Assembly: GCA_013152545.1 (NCBI GenBank)
Contig: JAADGF010000024.1
Span: 1 to 37,650 of the forward strand
Direction: 5' to 3'
DNA from: Gammaproteobacteria bacterium
GTDB lineage: Bacteria > Pseudomonadota > Gammaproteobacteria > SZUA-152
DNA length: 37,650 nt
Position 1 is the first letter of the stretch. Each line of letters starts with the position of its first letter. Under the pieces are notes generated by a model. That model was not told where the DNA came from. It made no database searches and saw nothing but the letters and a program-made list of their open reading frames with translations. A program made the position numbers and the translations under genes. This document shows positions 8,317 to 17,372 of this stretch, piece after piece.

Positions 8317-10854
8317 ATGGGTAAGATAATCGCCCGAGTTGTCGGTTCAATATTTTTCGTACTACCCGCTTTAAGCTTTGCGCTAGGGCTTGGTCCTATC
8401 ACAATGCGATCATCGCTTAACCAGCCATTGGATGCGGAAATCGATATCCATTCGGTGCAGCCAGGTGATTTGGAGGGGCTGGCCGTGCGTTTAGCCTCGG
8501 TTGAGGATTTTGCGCGAGTCAACGTTGAGCGTGCCAGTTTCCTGACTAAAATACGCTTTAAACTGACGACGCGTCCCGATGGAACTGCCTATATAGTATT
8601 AAGCACGAAGCAGGCTGTCACCGAACCTTACCTTGATTTTCTCATCGAAGCACGTTGGCCACGTGGACGTGCTCTTAAAGAATATACCGTGCTTGTTGAT
8701 CCCCCGGTGCTTATGGCAGAGTCGCCAGCGCCTGTGGAACAGGCAAGTACAACACCGGTATTTTCACCACGTCAACCACGTCCAGTCCAACAAGCGCCGC
8801 GCCGACAAGAGCGATCATCTATCAGGAGCGGTACACCACCACCGCCCATAGCCACTCGCCGCGAATCAGCCAGTGTTGGATTTGATGGTGAGATCAATTA
8901 TGGTCGCGTCAAGCGCAATGACACGCTTTGGGAAATTGCGTTGGAAACGCGCCCCAGCGAATCGATAAGCATTCATCAAATGATGCTGGCATATTTGCGT
9001 GATAACCCACAGGCATTTACCGAAGGTAATATTAACAAGCTTAAATCGGGTTATGTGCTTCGAATTGAAGATGCCAGCTCAATAGCGGGTGTGTCCAAGG
9101 CAGAGGCTGTTAGTGAAATTCGACGCCAAAATTTGGCATGGCGTGAAGGCCGTAGCAGCCGACGTTTGGTCAAACAAACGGAGCCAGAAGACTCAGTAGC
9201 AGGTGATTTTGATAATGCAGGATCATCCGCCCGTGGTCGAGGAGCGGTCGATGAAGATGCGCGCCTGAAATTGGTTGCTCCCGGCACTGAAGACCGTGGT
9301 TCCGGTGGTGCTACTTCCGCAGACAGCGCTAAGGAACTACAAGAAGACCTGCTACTTGCAACAGAAGTATTCGATGCTAACCGCCAGGAATCGGAGGAAT
9401 TGCAATCTCGTTTTGCGGAGCTGGAAGAGCAATTTCAAAGTATGCAGCGCCTCATCATGTTTAAAGATGAAGAATTGCTGGTATTGCAAAACCAACTGGG
9501 TATTGAGCCTGAGTCTGTCAATGAGCCCGAAGAGGTGGCAGCAGCAACTGAACAACAAGATAAATCAGAGGAAGGTTTATTTTCTGATCCTATCCTGATG
9601 GGGCTTGGCGGGCTCTTGGTAGCTGCGGTTGTCGGTTGGTTGGTAGTGCGTCGCCGCAAAATGCAGGATGGATTTGAAGAAAGTATTTTAAACGTTGGCA
9701 TGGCGCATAAAGCTGGAGCGGAGTTCAATGACAATACCGTGCTGATGAACAAACCACCGAGCGTGGCAGGCGGCAATCAAGCTCAAAATGCGGAAAGTGG
9801 CATGGTGAGCGATTTCGCGATGAGCGAGTTGGATGGTTTTCAGGGTGATTCCGCTGATGTTGACCCTATTTCAGAAGCCGATGTTTATTTGGCCTATGGC
9901 CGTCACCAGCAAGCTGAAGATATTATTACTCAAGCGTTGGAAAAAACGCCTGACCGGTTGGATTTGCAAGCGAAACTGCTTGAGGTATTGCATGCTGCAC
10001 GGAATGTAGCTGGATTTGAGGCTCAAGCGAGACTGTTGCATGAGAATATTGGAGGTGATGAAACCAACCCGTATTGGACTGATATTGTTGCTTTAGGTCG
10101 TGAGCTATGCCCTCATAGCGATTTGTTTGGCGGGGCGGCGGTTGATCAAGAGGAGATGCTTGGTGTTGTTTCAGACGACGAGCAGGATTTGCTGGATTTT
10201 GATTTTGACGCGGAGTTAGCCCAAGGAGGCGATACTGAAACAGTAATGTCGGCCGTTGAAGAAGATGATGCCCTGGATTTTGATGTTTCAACATTAGACT
10301 TTGATATGGATGTTGTTGAAGAGCAGGTAACTGCTGAGGCCGCATCGGGTATTAATGCACCGAATAACACCCATGATGATAGCCAAAAAGTTTTTAAAAC
10401 AGACACCGCTTTAGAGCCTGTGCAACAGGACGATGCCAGTGCGCTGGATTTTGATTTATCGTTTGATCACAACGACAACGAAGTTGTTGAACTCACCGAA
10501 GTGAGCAAGCAAAGTGCCGCAGAGTTGGATTTTGATGGTGTTGATCTGGAGCCTGTTGATAGTGTCTCTGCCATTGAATTAGCGGTGGATTCCAGTGATA
10601 CGATAAACGATGCAGCACTAGAGTTTGATTATACAGCGGATGTTGTTACGCTTGACACTGGTGATAATGAAGGTGAACTGGACGAAGATATTTTTTCCAA
10701 CGTGGATGAAGTAGGTACAAAACTGGATTTAGCGAAAGCCTATGTCGATATGGGTGATAGTGATGGTGCCCGCAGTATTTTGGATGAAGTCCTTGAGGAA
10801 GGTGATGATTCACAAAAACAGCAAGCGGAAGAGTTATTACAGCAAATGGGTTAG
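8317..10854 (+). CDS. fimV: FimV/HubP-type polar peptidoglycan-binding protein
   Basis: FimV-like proteins bind septal peptidoglycan and organise the cell pole, type IV pili and twitching. From the ATG at 8317 (GGAG 6 bases upstream; the in-frame start at 8260 lacks a site) it has 845 residues. Residues 1-25 are a signal peptide ending near SFALGLG. Residues 26-130 are the beta-rich FimV N-terminal domain (MRSSLNQPLDAEIDI). Residues 193-248 form a LysM domain (VKRNDTLWEIA). Residues about 350-405 form a coiled coil. Residues 425-445 are the single membrane helix (LMGLGGLLVAAVVGWLVV) followed by RRRK. A long acidic region repeats LDFDFD motifs. Residues 801-845 are the conserved C-terminal TPR-like FimV tail (TKLDLAKAYVDMGDSDGARS). 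truA, its usual downstream neighbour, is missing here. Confidence 0.93.
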   Translation: MGKIIARVVGSIFFVLPALSFALGLGPITMRSSLNQPLDAEIDIHSVQPGDLEGLAVRLASVEDFARVNVERASFLTKIRFKLTTRPDGTAYIVLSTKQAVTEPYLDFLIEARWPRGRALKEYTVLVDPPVLMAESPAPVEQASTTPVFSPRQPRPVQQAPRRQERSSIRSGTPPPPIATRRESASVGFDGEINYGRVKRNDTLWEIALETRPSESISIHQMMLAYLRDNPQAFTEGNINKLKSGYVLRIEDASSIAGVSKAEAVSEIRRQNLAWREGRSSRRLVKQTEPEDSVAGDFDNAGSSARGRGAVDEDARLKLVAPGTEDRGSGGATSADSAKELQEDLLLATEVFDANRQESEELQSRFAELEEQFQSMQRLIMFKDEELLVLQNQLGIEPESVNEPEEVAAATEQQDKSEEGLFSDPILMGLGGLLVAAVVGWLVVRRRKMQDGFEESILNVGMAHKAGAEFNDNTVLMNKPPSVAGGNQAQNAESGMVSDFAMSELDGFQGDSADVDPISEADVYLAYGRHQQAEDIITQALEKTPDRLDLQAKLLEVLHAARNVAGFEAQARLLHENIGGDETNPYWTDIVALGRELCPHSDLFGGAAVDQEEMLGVVSDDEQDLLDFDFDAELAQGGDTETVMSAVEEDDALDFDVSTLDFDMDVVEEQVTAEAASGINAPNNTHDDSQKVFKTDTALEPVQQDDASALDFDLSFDHNDNEVVELTEVSKQSAAELDFDGVDLEPVDSVSAIELAVDSSDTINDAALEFDYTADVVTLDTGDNEGELDEDIFSNVDEVGTKLDLAKAYVDMGDSDGARSILDEVLEEGDDSQKQQAEELLQQMG

Positions 10855-11261
10855 TGGAATTTCACCAGCACCGATGAGGAGCACTGTCCGAGAATAGAAA
10901 GTCTACTGCGAAAACGTTATATTGGCCCATTTTTACCATCACTACGTTAAATTAAGTTCAATAGTCGCCTTAAATGCCAAAAGTAGATGCCAGATGCAAT
11001 CGAAAAAATGGACTCAACATGGCGTTCCCTCGCGACGGCGGCTATTTTCGCTCCTAGAGCACATTTTTTATTGTGTCCGGCGTCGTTGCAAATCGTTGCA
11101 ATAGCTCGCTATTACGTCTCATCGCGTGCCCTCGCCAGTCTTGATGTTTAGGGTGAAAAACGCACTCTACATGCTGTCCAGCGGATGATTTTAGGTTCAA
11201 TGCAGACCGTTGCATCGGCGTGCCCTGTATGCAAATATCAGTGTTCCTTCGGTTTTATCTA
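10855..11261. other. Non-coding stretch after fimV with a possible dispersed repeat
   Basis: No convincing gene is seen. The part from about 11005 to 11160 contains CGTTGCAA twice (11084-11091 and 11094-11101), then the dyad ATAGCTCGCTAT, CGC..GCC and CTTGAT. The same order of motifs, on the opposite strand, occurs in the centre of the MITE-like element at 18054-18216. I infer two diverged members of one dispersed element, but the similarity is short and untested. The position is where truA is usual in relatives. Confidence 0.4.
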
Positions 11262-11978
11262 ATGCACCCTGTCATACGGATACTCTCATTTTTAATTTTT
11301 GGTGGATTTGTTGCGTTTGGTCGCGAACATGAATTGCTTCTTGGATTTGTGTTGTTAATAACGCTGTATACATTAAATAGGTTTAACTACTGGCGATTGT
11401 GTGTGAAGACATTGTTACGCATGCGTTGGTTTTTTTTATCAATTTTGGTGCTATATTTGTGGTTTACACCCGGTACTACACCGAGTACTTCGTTCGTTAC
11501 CATCATGCCTGAACTGAACGGTTTATGGGATGGTCTGCTTCGCGTTTTTTCCCTCATCCTCATTGTGATGGCCGTAAATTATTTTGTGGCGCCAATTTCG
11601 AAAGATAAGTTAATTGCTGCAATATTATGGTTATTGAAACCACTGAGATGGATTAGGATTGATGGCCAAAAACTGGCCGTTAGGATTGCGCTCACCTTTA
11701 ATTTAGTCTCAAGAGCCCAATACCTTTTCACCGAAGGGCAGGTAATGCGAACGCAGCATGATAATAAGCGACAAAAGTCCACTTTGGGTTCGCGATTAAA
11801 TGCAATAGTAGACATGGCGGTACAACTATTCAAAACAGTTATTTCAGAAGCTGTGTGCATGGAGAGCCAGACAATTGATGTGAATACCCTTAAAGCACCA
11901 TCGGTGTTACAGTGGGTGGCACCTGTTATGATGGTCGCCGTATTTTGGGGAGGGGTTACTTTGTTGGGCCCAAGCTGA
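11262..11978 (+). CDS. CbiQ/EcfT-like membrane protein
   Basis: From the ATG at 11262 the protein has 238 residues beginning MHPVIRILSFLIFGG. A GTG at 11220 and an ATG at 11229 are in frame, and none has a clear ribosome binding site. The hydrophobic segments fall at about 5-20, 27-45, 57-75, 95-115 and 215-235 in this numbering. The cytoplasmic loop holding KPLRWIRIDGQKLAVRIALT and the later helix resemble the coupling region of CbiQ/EcfT transmembrane subunits of energy-coupling-factor transporters. No ATPase or S component is adjacent, so the substrate is unknown and it may be an orphan. A hairpin at 12133-12166 follows. Confidence 0.55.
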   Translation: MHPVIRILSFLIFGGFVAFGREHELLLGFVLLITLYTLNRFNYWRLCVKTLLRMRWFFLSILVLYLWFTPGTTPSTSFVTIMPELNGLWDGLLRVFSLILIVMAVNYFVAPISKDKLIAAILWLLKPLRWIRIDGQKLAVRIALTFNLVSRAQYLFTEGQVMRTQHDNKRQKSTLGSRLNAIVDMAVQLFKTVISEAVCMESQTIDVNTLKAPSVLQWVAPVMMVAVFWGGVTLLGPS

Positions 11979-12132
11979 GATAACCCTACTATATGCCCGT
12001 TTAAAGATCCGTTTTAAAGATAGCGCTGTTAAAAATAGTCCCGTTAGCGATAATCTCATTAAATCGATAACGGTGTCCTTACACGGTTTAACCTAAAATC
12101 ATCCGTTGGACGGTATGTCGGTAACCAATGGC

Positions 12133-12166
12133 CATGCTGTCGGGTGTCAATAAACCCGACAGCATG
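12133..12166 (+). terminator. Hairpin after the CbiQ/EcfT-like gene
   Basis: A 13-base-pair perfect stem (12133-12145 with 12154-12166, arm CATGCTGTCGGGT) with an 8-base loop is followed by ACTTCGTTTTCA. The U-tract is weak, so intrinsic termination is probable but not certain. The rest of the 11979-12297 gap holds only this hairpin and the yccA terminator. Confidence 0.5.
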
Positions 12167-12217
12167 ACTTCGTTTTCACTACAGGAAAAGCGACATAATC
12201 TATCTTGGTAATAATAA

Positions 12218-12284
12218 TGAAAAAACCCCCTCAATCGCCAATCAGGCTATCCTGCTCTAGATGCTAAGATTCCATTGGGGGTTC
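12218..12284 (-). terminator. Terminator-like hairpin after the YccA-type gene
   Basis: On the minus strand GGGGGTT (12277-12283) pairs with AACCCCC (12224-12230) with a large, partly structured loop, and GGGGTTTTTTCATT follows. It sits 15-80 bases past the stop codon at 12298. The long loop makes it less certain than a compact hairpin. Confidence 0.45.
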
Positions 12285-12297
12285 CCCGTGTTACATT

Positions 12298-12969
12298 TTA
12301 ATCGTCGCCGCTCATGAAGCCTAGCAGATGCAGCAAACTGGTGAACAGGTTGAAGATTGAAACGTAGAGCGTGACTGTCGCCATTATGTAGTTGGTTTCG
12401 CCGCCGTGGATGATGCTACTGGTTTGGTACAGGATTAGGCCAGCCATGAGCAGTACGAACATGGACGATACGGCCAGGGATAAACCGGGCATTTCGAAAA
12501 ACACGGCGCCAAGGCCGGCCAGGAAGGCGACTAAAATACCGACCATCAAAAAGCCACCCATAAAGCTAAAGTCTTTGCGTGTGGTCAAGGCATAGCCCGA
12601 TAATCCAAGGAAAATGGCACCAGTAGCACCCATCGCGGTCATGACCACCTGGCCACCGTTGGGTAGCGCCAGATAAGCATTGAGAATTGGCCCCAGGGTA
12701 TACCCCATAAAGCCAGTTAGGGCGAATACAAAAACCAGCCCAAGGCTGCTGTTGCTAAACTTTGATGTGGCGAACAACAGGCCAAAGAAACCGCCCAGTG
12801 TTAGCAATAAGCCTGGGTGGGGTAGGTTCAGGGCCATCGAAATACCTGCAACCAAGCCACTGAACAGCAGTGTCATCGATAACAGGGTATAGGTGTTACG
12901 GATCACTTTGTTGTTGGCTAAAATGGCCGTTTGTTCGCGGGCTGTGGTGTTTGTCATGGGTGTATTCAT
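12298..12969 (-). CDS. YccA/Bax inhibitor-1 family membrane protein
   Basis: The protein has 223 residues with seven hydrophobic segments at about 25-47, 53-70, 75-97, 107-128, 136-158, 163-187 and 192-218, as in the BI-1/YccA family. It ends in FMSGDD, and the last helix contains LYVSIFNLFTSLLHLLGF, typical of the family. In Escherichia coli YccA inhibits FtsH proteolysis of membrane proteins, and other members are calcium-leak channels; which applies here cannot be told. The ATG at 12969 has GGAG 8 bases upstream. It lies 200 bases after an HPF-like gene in the same orientation, a plausible stress-response pairing. Confidence 0.88.
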   Translation of the reverse strand: MNTPMTNTTAREQTAILANNKVIRNTYTLLSMTLLFSGLVAGISMALNLPHPGLLLTLGGFFGLLFATSKFSNSSLGLVFVFALTGFMGYTLGPILNAYLALPNGGQVVMTAMGATGAIFLGLSGYALTTRKDFSFMGGFLMVGILVAFLAGLGAVFFEMPGLSLAVSSMFVLLMAGLILYQTSSIIHGGETNYIMATVTLYVSIFNLFTSLLHLLGFMSGDD

Positions 12970-13169
12970 TGTAATGCTCCAATCAGGTTAATTAGTTTGG
13001 TAACCGTTCAGCTTACCTTTGATATGTTCGATGACGGTGTTGAACACATGTCAAAAGCGCATATTTACACCAGTAAATGTGCACTTTTCCTTAATTTTCG
13101 AACATTTCAGCGGCGCGCTGAACCACTACTGTGTGTTTAAAAATTAGCTGGCGTTTGTTTTTACTTAAC

Positions 13170-13529
13170 TCAATGCATTAATTCGGCTGTCGATTCTATG
13201 TCGTATAGGCCGGCTGAACGGCTCCTGATGCGTTGTCGCGACAACCGACGTCCAATCGTGCGGCCTGCCCGATCCGCTGCCCGGTCAATCGCAACGTAAA
13301 GGTCAACTTCGGTATCTTCGATAACCACGTCCGGTAAATGCGTGAGTATTACCTGTATGTGGCAGCATTTGTCCGCCCCGCCGCGCGGGCCATTGATATC
13401 GGACAGTCGCACCATGACTCGCTGAATGTGGTCGTCTCTGGTGCTTAGAGCAAAGCCCAAGCGCCGTTCAATATGGTTGCGCAGGGCATCCGTCAGGGGG
13501 AAGTTGCGTGCTTGAATGTCAATTTGCAT
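13170..13529 (-). CDS. HPF/RaiA-type ribosome-associated protein
   Basis: The protein has 119 residues and begins MQIDIQARNFPLTDALRNHI, the usual start of the ribosome hibernation factor S30AE family. The beta-alpha-beta fold is suggested by RVMVRLSDINGPRGGADKCC then HIQVILTHLPDVVIEDTE and the helix DLYVAIDRAADRAGRTIGRR. It lacks the C-terminal dimerisation domain of long HPF. A divergent Cys pair (KCCHI) is present. The ATG at 13529 has GGAG 8 bases upstream. Known members bind the 30S subunit and limit translation in stress; this exact role is inferred. Confidence 0.8.
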   Translation of the reverse strand: MQIDIQARNFPLTDALRNHIERRLGFALSTRDDHIQRVMVRLSDINGPRGGADKCCHIQVILTHLPDVVIEDTEVDLYVAIDRAADRAGRTIGRRLSRQRIRSRSAGLYDIESTAELMH

Positions 13530-13568
13530 CGTTGTCTCCAGTCTTTAGGGCCGATGATAATCTGAATA

Positions 13569-13667
13569 ACTGATGTTACGCCAGCAGGCCTCAGCCAAAA
13601 TGCGGGTTGTGGCGTCACGTAAAAGCTGTAAGCCATTGATTCATTATTACGAGTACGTAACATCAGT
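13569..13667. repeat. 12-base inverted repeat upstream of nhaR
   Basis: ACTGATGTTACG at 13569-13580 is the exact reverse complement of CGTAACATCAGT at 13656-13667, with 75 bases between. No coding potential is evident inside. It lies between the divergent HPF-like and nhaR genes and may form a large stem or bind a dimeric regulator. Confidence 0.6.
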
Positions 13668-13720
13668 GAATAATAAAGAATAGGCTGGTTTTAAACTAAG
13701 GAAAAGTCGATTATTATTGT

Positions 13721-13825
13721 TATAATGTTCGTATTTAACGAACTAATTGACCGTAATTGCAACGGTATTATCTATTCATGGAGAGGAATAGATCAATAAT
13801 TATCTATAAATTTTTATCTATAAAT
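13721..13825 (+). promoter_or_regulatory. nhaR promoter and candidate operators
   Basis: TATAAT at 13721-13726 is a perfect -10 element, with no clear -35. GTTCG-N7-CGAAC at 13727-13743 is a T-N11-A type LysR box directly downstream, where a bound protein could block transcription. ATCTATTC at 13770-13777 is repeated inverted at 13786-13793. TTATCTATAAAT occurs as a direct repeat at 13800-13811 and 13814-13825, the second copy overlapping the nhaR start. No Shine-Dalgarno sequence is seen just before the ATG at 13824. Confidence 0.5.
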
Positions 13826-14741
13826 GATTAACTATAAGCATCTTCATTATTTCTGGGTGGTGGCAAAGGCGGGTGGCATTGCCCGTGCTGGTGAGCGCCT
13901 GCACTTGACGCCTCAGACGATTAGCGGACAACTCAGCTTGCTGGAAGAAAACCTGGGCGAAGCGCTATTTTCACGGGTAGGGCGTAACCTGGAGCTAACA
14001 GAAACCGGGCGGTTAGTGTTGAGCTATGCCGATGAAATCTTCTCTCTGGGGGGGGAATTAGAGGAAATGGTGCATAACCTTCCGGATGGCAGGCCATTGA
14101 TGTTTAAAGTAGGCGTGGTGGATGTTGTGCCGAAGTCCATTGCCTACCGATTGTTAGCCCCGGCATTGCAACTACCAGAGCCTGTCCGTATTATTTGCCG
14201 GGAGGGCGCTATTGACCCGCTGTTGGCAGACTTAGCGATACATCGGGTTGACCTGGTAATCGCAGATGGCCCTATTCCGTCGGGCTTGAACGTGCGTGGG
14301 TTTAATCACCAACTCGGTGATTGCGGCACTATGTTTTTCGCGACCCCCCTGTTAGCGCACAAACTGGGGGATAATTTTCCACGCAACCTCAATGGCGCAC
14401 CATTGTTGATGCCCGGTGAAATGACCGTGGTACGGAATCGCCTCGCACAGTGGTTTGACGGTTTGCATATTCAGCCCCGGATTGTCGGTGAGTTTGACGA
14501 TAGCGCTCTAATGAAGGCCTTTGGGCAGGCAGGGTTAGGGGTGTTTGTCGCTCCCACACCGATTGAGGAGGAGGTGAAAAAACAGTACGGCGTTGTTGCT
14601 ATCGGACAGACAGATAAAGTACGGGAGCAATTCTATGCGATTTCAGTGGAGCGTAAAATTTCCCACCCAGCAGTGGTTGCCATTACAGAGACGGCGCGGG
14701 AGTGGTTATTTCGGGATACCCCCTCGTTACTGCGCAAATAA
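13824..14741 (+). CDS. nhaR: NhaR, LysR-type activator of nhaA
   Basis: The protein has 305 residues, the usual length. The N-terminus INYKHLHYFWVVAKAGGIAR and QTISGQLSLLEENLGEALF form the helix-turn-helix characteristic of NhaR rather than generic LysR proteins. NhaR senses Na+ and activates nhaA in Escherichia coli. Here nhaR lies immediately upstream of nhaA in the same orientation (21 bases), so the two are likely co-transcribed and NhaR may regulate its own operon through dyads between 13727 and 13825. Confidence 0.92.
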   Translation: MINYKHLHYFWVVAKAGGIARAGERLHLTPQTISGQLSLLEENLGEALFSRVGRNLELTETGRLVLSYADEIFSLGGELEEMVHNLPDGRPLMFKVGVVDVVPKSIAYRLLAPALQLPEPVRIICREGAIDPLLADLAIHRVDLVIADGPIPSGLNVRGFNHQLGDCGTMFFATPLLAHKLGDNFPRNLNGAPLLMPGEMTVVRNRLAQWFDGLHIQPRIVGEFDDSALMKAFGQAGLGVFVAPTPIEEEVKKQYGVVAIGQTDKVREQFYAISVERKISHPAVVAITETAREWLFRDTPSLLRK

Positions 14742-14762
14742 ATAAGGAAACAGGAAGAGAGT

Positions 14763-16136
14763 ATGAACGAAGAAGATAAAGTATCAAAAAACACGACAGA
14801 AAAAGGCGTTTTTCACGCGCCGTGGGAGAAATCCTTCGAGAAAATACTGACGCCGTTCGAGGAGTTTGTGCATCGTCAGACCACCAGTGGTTTGCTGTTA
14901 ATGGGGACAGCAATTTTGGCGTTAGTGCTGGCCAACAGTGCGTTGTCTGGAGTCTATCAGCATCTGGTGCATACCCCAGTCAGTATTACTATCGGTGGTT
15001 GGATATTGGAGAAGTCATTGCACCACTGGGTGAACGACGGCTTAATGGCGCTGTTTTTCTTTGTGGTGGGGTTAGAGCTTAAACGCGAAATTTTGGTGGG
15101 TGAGTTGGCGGTTCTGCGCCAGGCGGCGCTACCCATTGTTGCGGCTGTGGGTGGAATGGTCGTGCCAGCATTGATCTATTTTGCACTCAACTCTGATGGT
15201 GATGCTGCCCGGGGCTGGGGGATTCCCATGGCCACTGATATCGCCTTCGCCATTGGTGCCTTGGTGCTGTTGGCCAACCGGGTGCCTAAAGCCTTGATTA
15301 CTTTTCTCGTCGCGTTGGCGATTGTGGATGACCTTGGCGCTGTTATGGTGATTGCGCTTTTTTATACGGACCAACTTGTATTGGAAGCATTGTTAATTGC
15401 GGCGGCGATTGTGGGTGTTCTGGTTGTCATTAACTTGGCCGGTATTCGTCAGCCGTTACCGTATTTGTTACTCGGTGCGTTGTTATGGTTCGCATTGCTT
15501 AAGTCCGGTGTCCATGCCACCCTTGCTGGAGTGATAACGGCCTTTACGATACCGGCACGACCAAAATATGATCCGGTTCGTTTTAGCGAACATGTAAAGG
15601 AGTTAATGGCTCGTTTTGATGCCAGCCACGAACCCGGTAAAAACATCATGACGAACGATACCTTACGTGGCGTGGTGCAGCGGCTTGAAAACAGCGTGTA
15701 TAAAGTGGAAACACCATTGCAGCGACTGGAGCATAGCATGCACATGCCGGTGGCGTTTTTAGTGATTCCCATCTTTGCCTTTATTAATGCCGGGATTCCC
15801 ATGGCATTTGCTGACATGGGTGAGACACTGACTCACCCGGTCACTATGGGGGTGATACTTGGCTTGGTGGTAGGGAAATTTATTGGTATTGCGGGTGCCA
15901 GTTGGATCGCACTGAAACTGGGTTTTGCCCAGCTTCCGGCGAACACCAGCTTTAGTCAAATTGCCGGTGTGTCCTTGCTGGCTGGTATCGGGTTCACGAT
16001 GGCAATTTTTATCGCAGAACTGGGTTTTGCCGGTCAAACAGAGTATCTGTTGATGGCGAAAACCGGGGTTTTGGTTGGCTCGTTTCTGGCGGGCGTCGGC
16101 GGGTTTATCTGGCTATGGCGGGTTAGTGAGCGGTAA
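14763..16136 (+). CDS. nhaA: Na+/H+ antiporter NhaA
   Basis: NhaA exchanges cytoplasmic Na+ or Li+ for periplasmic H+ in the inner membrane. It has 457 residues, longer than the 388 of Escherichia coli because of an N-terminal tail of about 30 residues and a cytoplasmic insertion at about 285-325 (KNIMTNDTLRGVVQRLENSV). The essential acidic residues are conserved: Asp159 (ATDIAFAIG) and the pair Asp189-Asp190 (IVDDLGA), with the same spacing as Asp133/163/164. VVGLELKREILVGEL and GFTMAIFIAEL are typical. AGGAAACAGGAAGAGAG upstream serves as the ribosome binding site. Confidence 0.97.
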   Translation: MNEEDKVSKNTTEKGVFHAPWEKSFEKILTPFEEFVHRQTTSGLLLMGTAILALVLANSALSGVYQHLVHTPVSITIGGWILEKSLHHWVNDGLMALFFFVVGLELKREILVGELAVLRQAALPIVAAVGGMVVPALIYFALNSDGDAARGWGIPMATDIAFAIGALVLLANRVPKALITFLVALAIVDDLGAVMVIALFYTDQLVLEALLIAAAIVGVLVVINLAGIRQPLPYLLLGALLWFALLKSGVHATLAGVITAFTIPARPKYDPVRFSEHVKELMARFDASHEPGKNIMTNDTLRGVVQRLENSVYKVETPLQRLEHSMHMPVAFLVIPIFAFINAGIPMAFADMGETLTHPVTMGVILGLVVGKFIGIAGASWIALKLGFAQLPANTSFSQIAGVSLLAGIGFTMAIFIAELGFAGQTEYLLMAKTGVLVGSFLAGVGGFIWLWRVSER

Positions 16137-16151
16137 CATCTAGGTGACGCT

Positions 16152-17372
16152 TTGGAAACCCATGACTTTTTTCTATACCTGTTTGTTGTTCTCCTGACAG
16201 CGCGGGTGTTTGCTGAACTGGCAACACGTTTTCAGGCACCCTCGGTCATTGGCGAATTGTTTGCCGGCGTGGTGTTGGGGCCAAGCCTGTTAGGCTGGGT
16301 CGAACCGGTAGAGGCCATCAAACTGATGGCGGAGATTGGGGTTATTTTGCTGTTGTTTGAGGTCGGTTTGGAGACTGACGTGAAACGCCTGATTGGCGCG
16401 GGACTCAAATCCTTCGTCGTGGCAATAGCAGGATTTGTGTTGCCGCTGGTGTTTGGTTTTGCGGTGGGCTATTGGGTATTCGAGCTGTCAGTGCTGGTAT
16501 CGTTATTTATTGGTGGCACACTCACTGCCACCAGCATCGGTATCACGGTGCGCGTGTTGTCGGATCTTAAGCGTCGGCAAACGCCCGAGGGGCAGATTGT
16601 TCTGGGCGCCGCTGTATTGGATGACGTATTGGGTGTGGCGCTGTTAGCGCTACTGTATGAGTTCTCTGTTGGTGGCGGAGTAAGTTTACTTAACGCTGGC
16701 AAAGTGTTGGTATTTGTGGCCGCGTTTTTTGTTTTGGCGCCTATTGCAGCCAAGTTGATTTCATTGTTAATCAAACGGTTTGATGCGGTCAGTGGAACAC
16801 CTGGTTTGCTGCCAACCACCATCGTAACCCTGGTGTTATTCTTCGCTTGGTTGGCCCATTCCTTGGGTGCACCGGAATTGCTTGGTGGCTTTGCGGCTGG
16901 CCTGGCACTCTCAAGACGTTTCTTTTTACCTTTAGGCATTGCTCTGCGTACCGATGAGCATTTTGCACATCGCATAGAACACCAAATGAAGCCCATTGTG
17001 CAACTGTTTACACCAATATTCTTTGTGTATGTTGGGCTTTCTCTTAATCTGCGTGAAATCGATTGGGGGTCCGTCTTTATATGGGGTTTTTCACTGACCC
17101 TGTTGCTGGCCGCTGTGGTTGGCAAGCTAGTGGGTGCATTTTTTATCAGAGAGTCATGGCCGACACGTTGGGTGATCGGGATGGCGATGATCCCCCGTGG
17201 TGAAGTCGGGCTCATTTTTGCCGAGCTGGGAAGGATAAGTGGTATATTCAACAATGAAATCTACGCGGGTATGGTAATGGTGATTGCCCTCACCACCTTG
17301 TTGCCACCCTTTATTATGAAGTGGTTCTACAGTCACTACAGTGATCGTCTGAAAACCCCAACCGCTGGGTGA
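16152..17372 (+). CDS. CPA2-family cation:proton antiporter
   Basis: The protein has 406 residues and about 12-13 membrane segments, a KefB/NapA-type Na+(K+)/H+ exchanger domain without the C-terminal TrkA-N nucleotide-binding domain. Motifs include SVIGELFAGVVLGPSLLGWV (31-50), the discontinuous helix TLTATSIGITVRVLSDL (123-139), and the ion-binding Asp157-Asp158 in GAAVLDDVLGVALLAL. The start is a TTG at 16152 with GGTGA five bases upstream; no ATG fits better. It begins 15 bases after nhaA, so it is the third gene of an nhaR-nhaA-CPA2 operon, which suggests a shared role in Na+ or pH homeostasis. Confidence 0.9.
   Translation: METHDFFLYLFVVLLTARVFAELATRFQAPSVIGELFAGVVLGPSLLGWVEPVEAIKLMAEIGVILLLFEVGLETDVKRLIGAGLKSFVVAIAGFVLPLVFGFAVGYWVFELSVLVSLFIGGTLTATSIGITVRVLSDLKRRQTPEGQIVLGAAVLDDVLGVALLALLYEFSVGGGVSLLNAGKVLVFVAAFFVLAPIAAKLISLLIKRFDAVSGTPGLLPTTIVTLVLFFAWLAHSLGAPELLGGFAAGLALSRRFFLPLGIALRTDEHFAHRIEHQMKPIVQLFTPIFFVYVGLSLNLREIDWGSVFIWGFSLTLLLAAVVGKLVGAFFIRESWPTRWVIGMAMIPRGEVGLIFAELGRISGIFNNEIYAGMVMVIALTTLLPPFIMKWFYSHYSDRLKTPTAG

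Noticed and set aside
10922-11104. Plus-strand 60-codon frame after fimV
   Set aside because: It is very rich in Arg, Ser and His from a repeat-like sequence, has no ribosome binding site and has no homology I recognise; it does not resemble TruA.
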